Of a stretch of 64,000 nucleotides of DNA, positions 63,640-64,000 are shown in pieces (position 1 is the stretch's first letter; each line of letters begins with the position of its first letter). The position numbers were made by a program, and so were the translations under genes. Under the pieces are notes generated by a model. That model did not search any database, was not told where the DNA came from, and worked only from the letters and a program-made list of their open reading frames with translations. This DNA comes from Paenibacillus pabuli (GTDB lineage: Bacteria; Bacillota; Bacilli; Paenibacillales; Paenibacillaceae): positions 3,906,001 through 3,970,000 of the forward strand of contig NZ_CP073714.1 in NCBI RefSeq assembly GCF_023101145.1, in the 5' to 3' direction.

Positions 63640-64000
63640 TGTGCGGTAGCCAGCGCCTGAAGCACGGCCAGATCCTCCTCGTCAAGCTCGGTGGCCGGAC
63701 CCGCTTTGATCATATCCGAGAACATTTCGTCCGGTACCATGGTCGTCAGACAATACAGACGTGTGCTGCCCGTGTTAATAATATCGTGATGGTTCCCCGG
63801 TGGAATGATAATAAACGAGCCTTGGCGGATCGGAGTCTCATACTCGCTGCCAACTTTGGCTAGCCCCTCCCCTTTTAACACATAAAAATATTCATAAGCT
63901 TCCCGGTGTTCATTGGATGGAGTTCTGCCTCCAACCTCGAAGATCTCCACAAATGAAGTGAAAGGAACCTGCTCCCTGTCGCACAGCAGGATGAACTTAT
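63636..64000 (-). CDS. Cupin-domain protein (start outside window)
   Basis: At least 121 residues of a small cupin. The open frame continues past the apparent GTG start (63952) to the window edge ('KFILLCDREQVPFTSFVEIF'), so the 5' end is missing. Cupin motif 1 is seen in 'HREAYEYFYVLKGEGLAKVG' and motif 2 in 'SFIIIPPGNHHDIINTGSTR', both with metal-binding-type His and Glu. It overlaps the amidohydrolase start by four bases. Such cupins may be isomerases, dioxygenases or sensors. First visible gene of the operon. Confidence 0.82.
   Translation of the reverse strand, partial: KFILLCDREQVPFTSFVEIFEVGGRTPSNEHREAYEYFYVLKGEGLAKVGSEYETPIRQGSFIIIPPGNHHDIINTGSTRLYCLTTMVPDEMFSDMIKAGPATELDEEDLAVLQALATAQ

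Noticed and set aside
1-64000. tRNA or rRNA genes
   Set aside because: No cloverleaf with T-loop and anticodon signatures and no rRNA-like stretches were noticed by eye on either strand; a tRNAscan run would settle this.

Overview
The window looks like chromosome from a low-GC Gram-positive spore-former of the Paenibacillus type. This is inferred from the stacked LplB/YtcP/LipO-like sugar importers without their own ATPase, a YesM/YesN-type two-component pair, AraC regulators, a giant surface protein ending in S-layer homology (SLH) domains, and consistent strong GGAGG ribosome sites. The species cannot be named from the sequence.

Layout. (1) 0.2-4.7 kb: a GntR regulator, a broken IS1182-like transposase, and a MarR regulator divergent from a RidA-like protein plus FAD monooxygenase, with a visible promoter and a palindromic operator. 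(2) 5.0-12.0 kb: sugar locus A on the minus strand (solute-binding lipoprotein, two permeases, AraC regulator). Its hydrolase end has collapsed into a chimera: a GH31 front (with an early frameshift) joined in frame to the back of a GH43, directly followed by the tail of a GH1 enzyme. (3) 12.2-13.7 kb: fragments of a cupin, a beta-glucoside PTS EIIC and an S1-like protein. (4) 13.7-33.8 kb: an AT-richer accessory region. It holds a TetR/carotenoid-type membrane protein pair, a holin-like toxin remnant, a truncated zeta toxin with an intact antitoxin-like gene, IS200/IS605 and IS3 elements, a frameshifted metallopeptidase, an 887-residue protein of no recognised family, an L,D-transpeptidase-like protein without signal peptide, an AbiH remnant, an ECF sigma/anti-sigma pair, a WG-repeat protein and a copper-amine-oxidase-N-type protein. 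A family of about ten full or partial copies of a ~150 bp structured repeat is scattered here, all in one orientation. (5) 33.9-45.4 kb: an MFS transporter and sugar locus B (YesMN-type sensor/regulator, two permeases, binding protein, GH106-like hydrolase). (6) 46.3-60.3 kb: sugar locus C (binding protein, two permeases, a ~2,440-residue DUF5695/SLH surface protein, divergent AraC, GH127 beta-L-arabinofuranosidase). (7) 60.7-64.0 kb: a translationally coupled cupin, cytosine-deaminase-like amidohydrolase and gamma-glutamyltransferase-like operon, cut by the window edge.

How it works together. Loci A, B and C each couple sensing (AraC or YesMN) to uptake of a plant-type oligosaccharide and its hydrolysis. 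B and C appear intact; A is decaying. The importers would need a shared ATPase encoded elsewhere. The accessory region is a graveyard of small defence, toxin and mobile genes. The repeat family sits at several of their broken ends and carries a transcription terminator, so it is the best candidate in the window for something undescribed.
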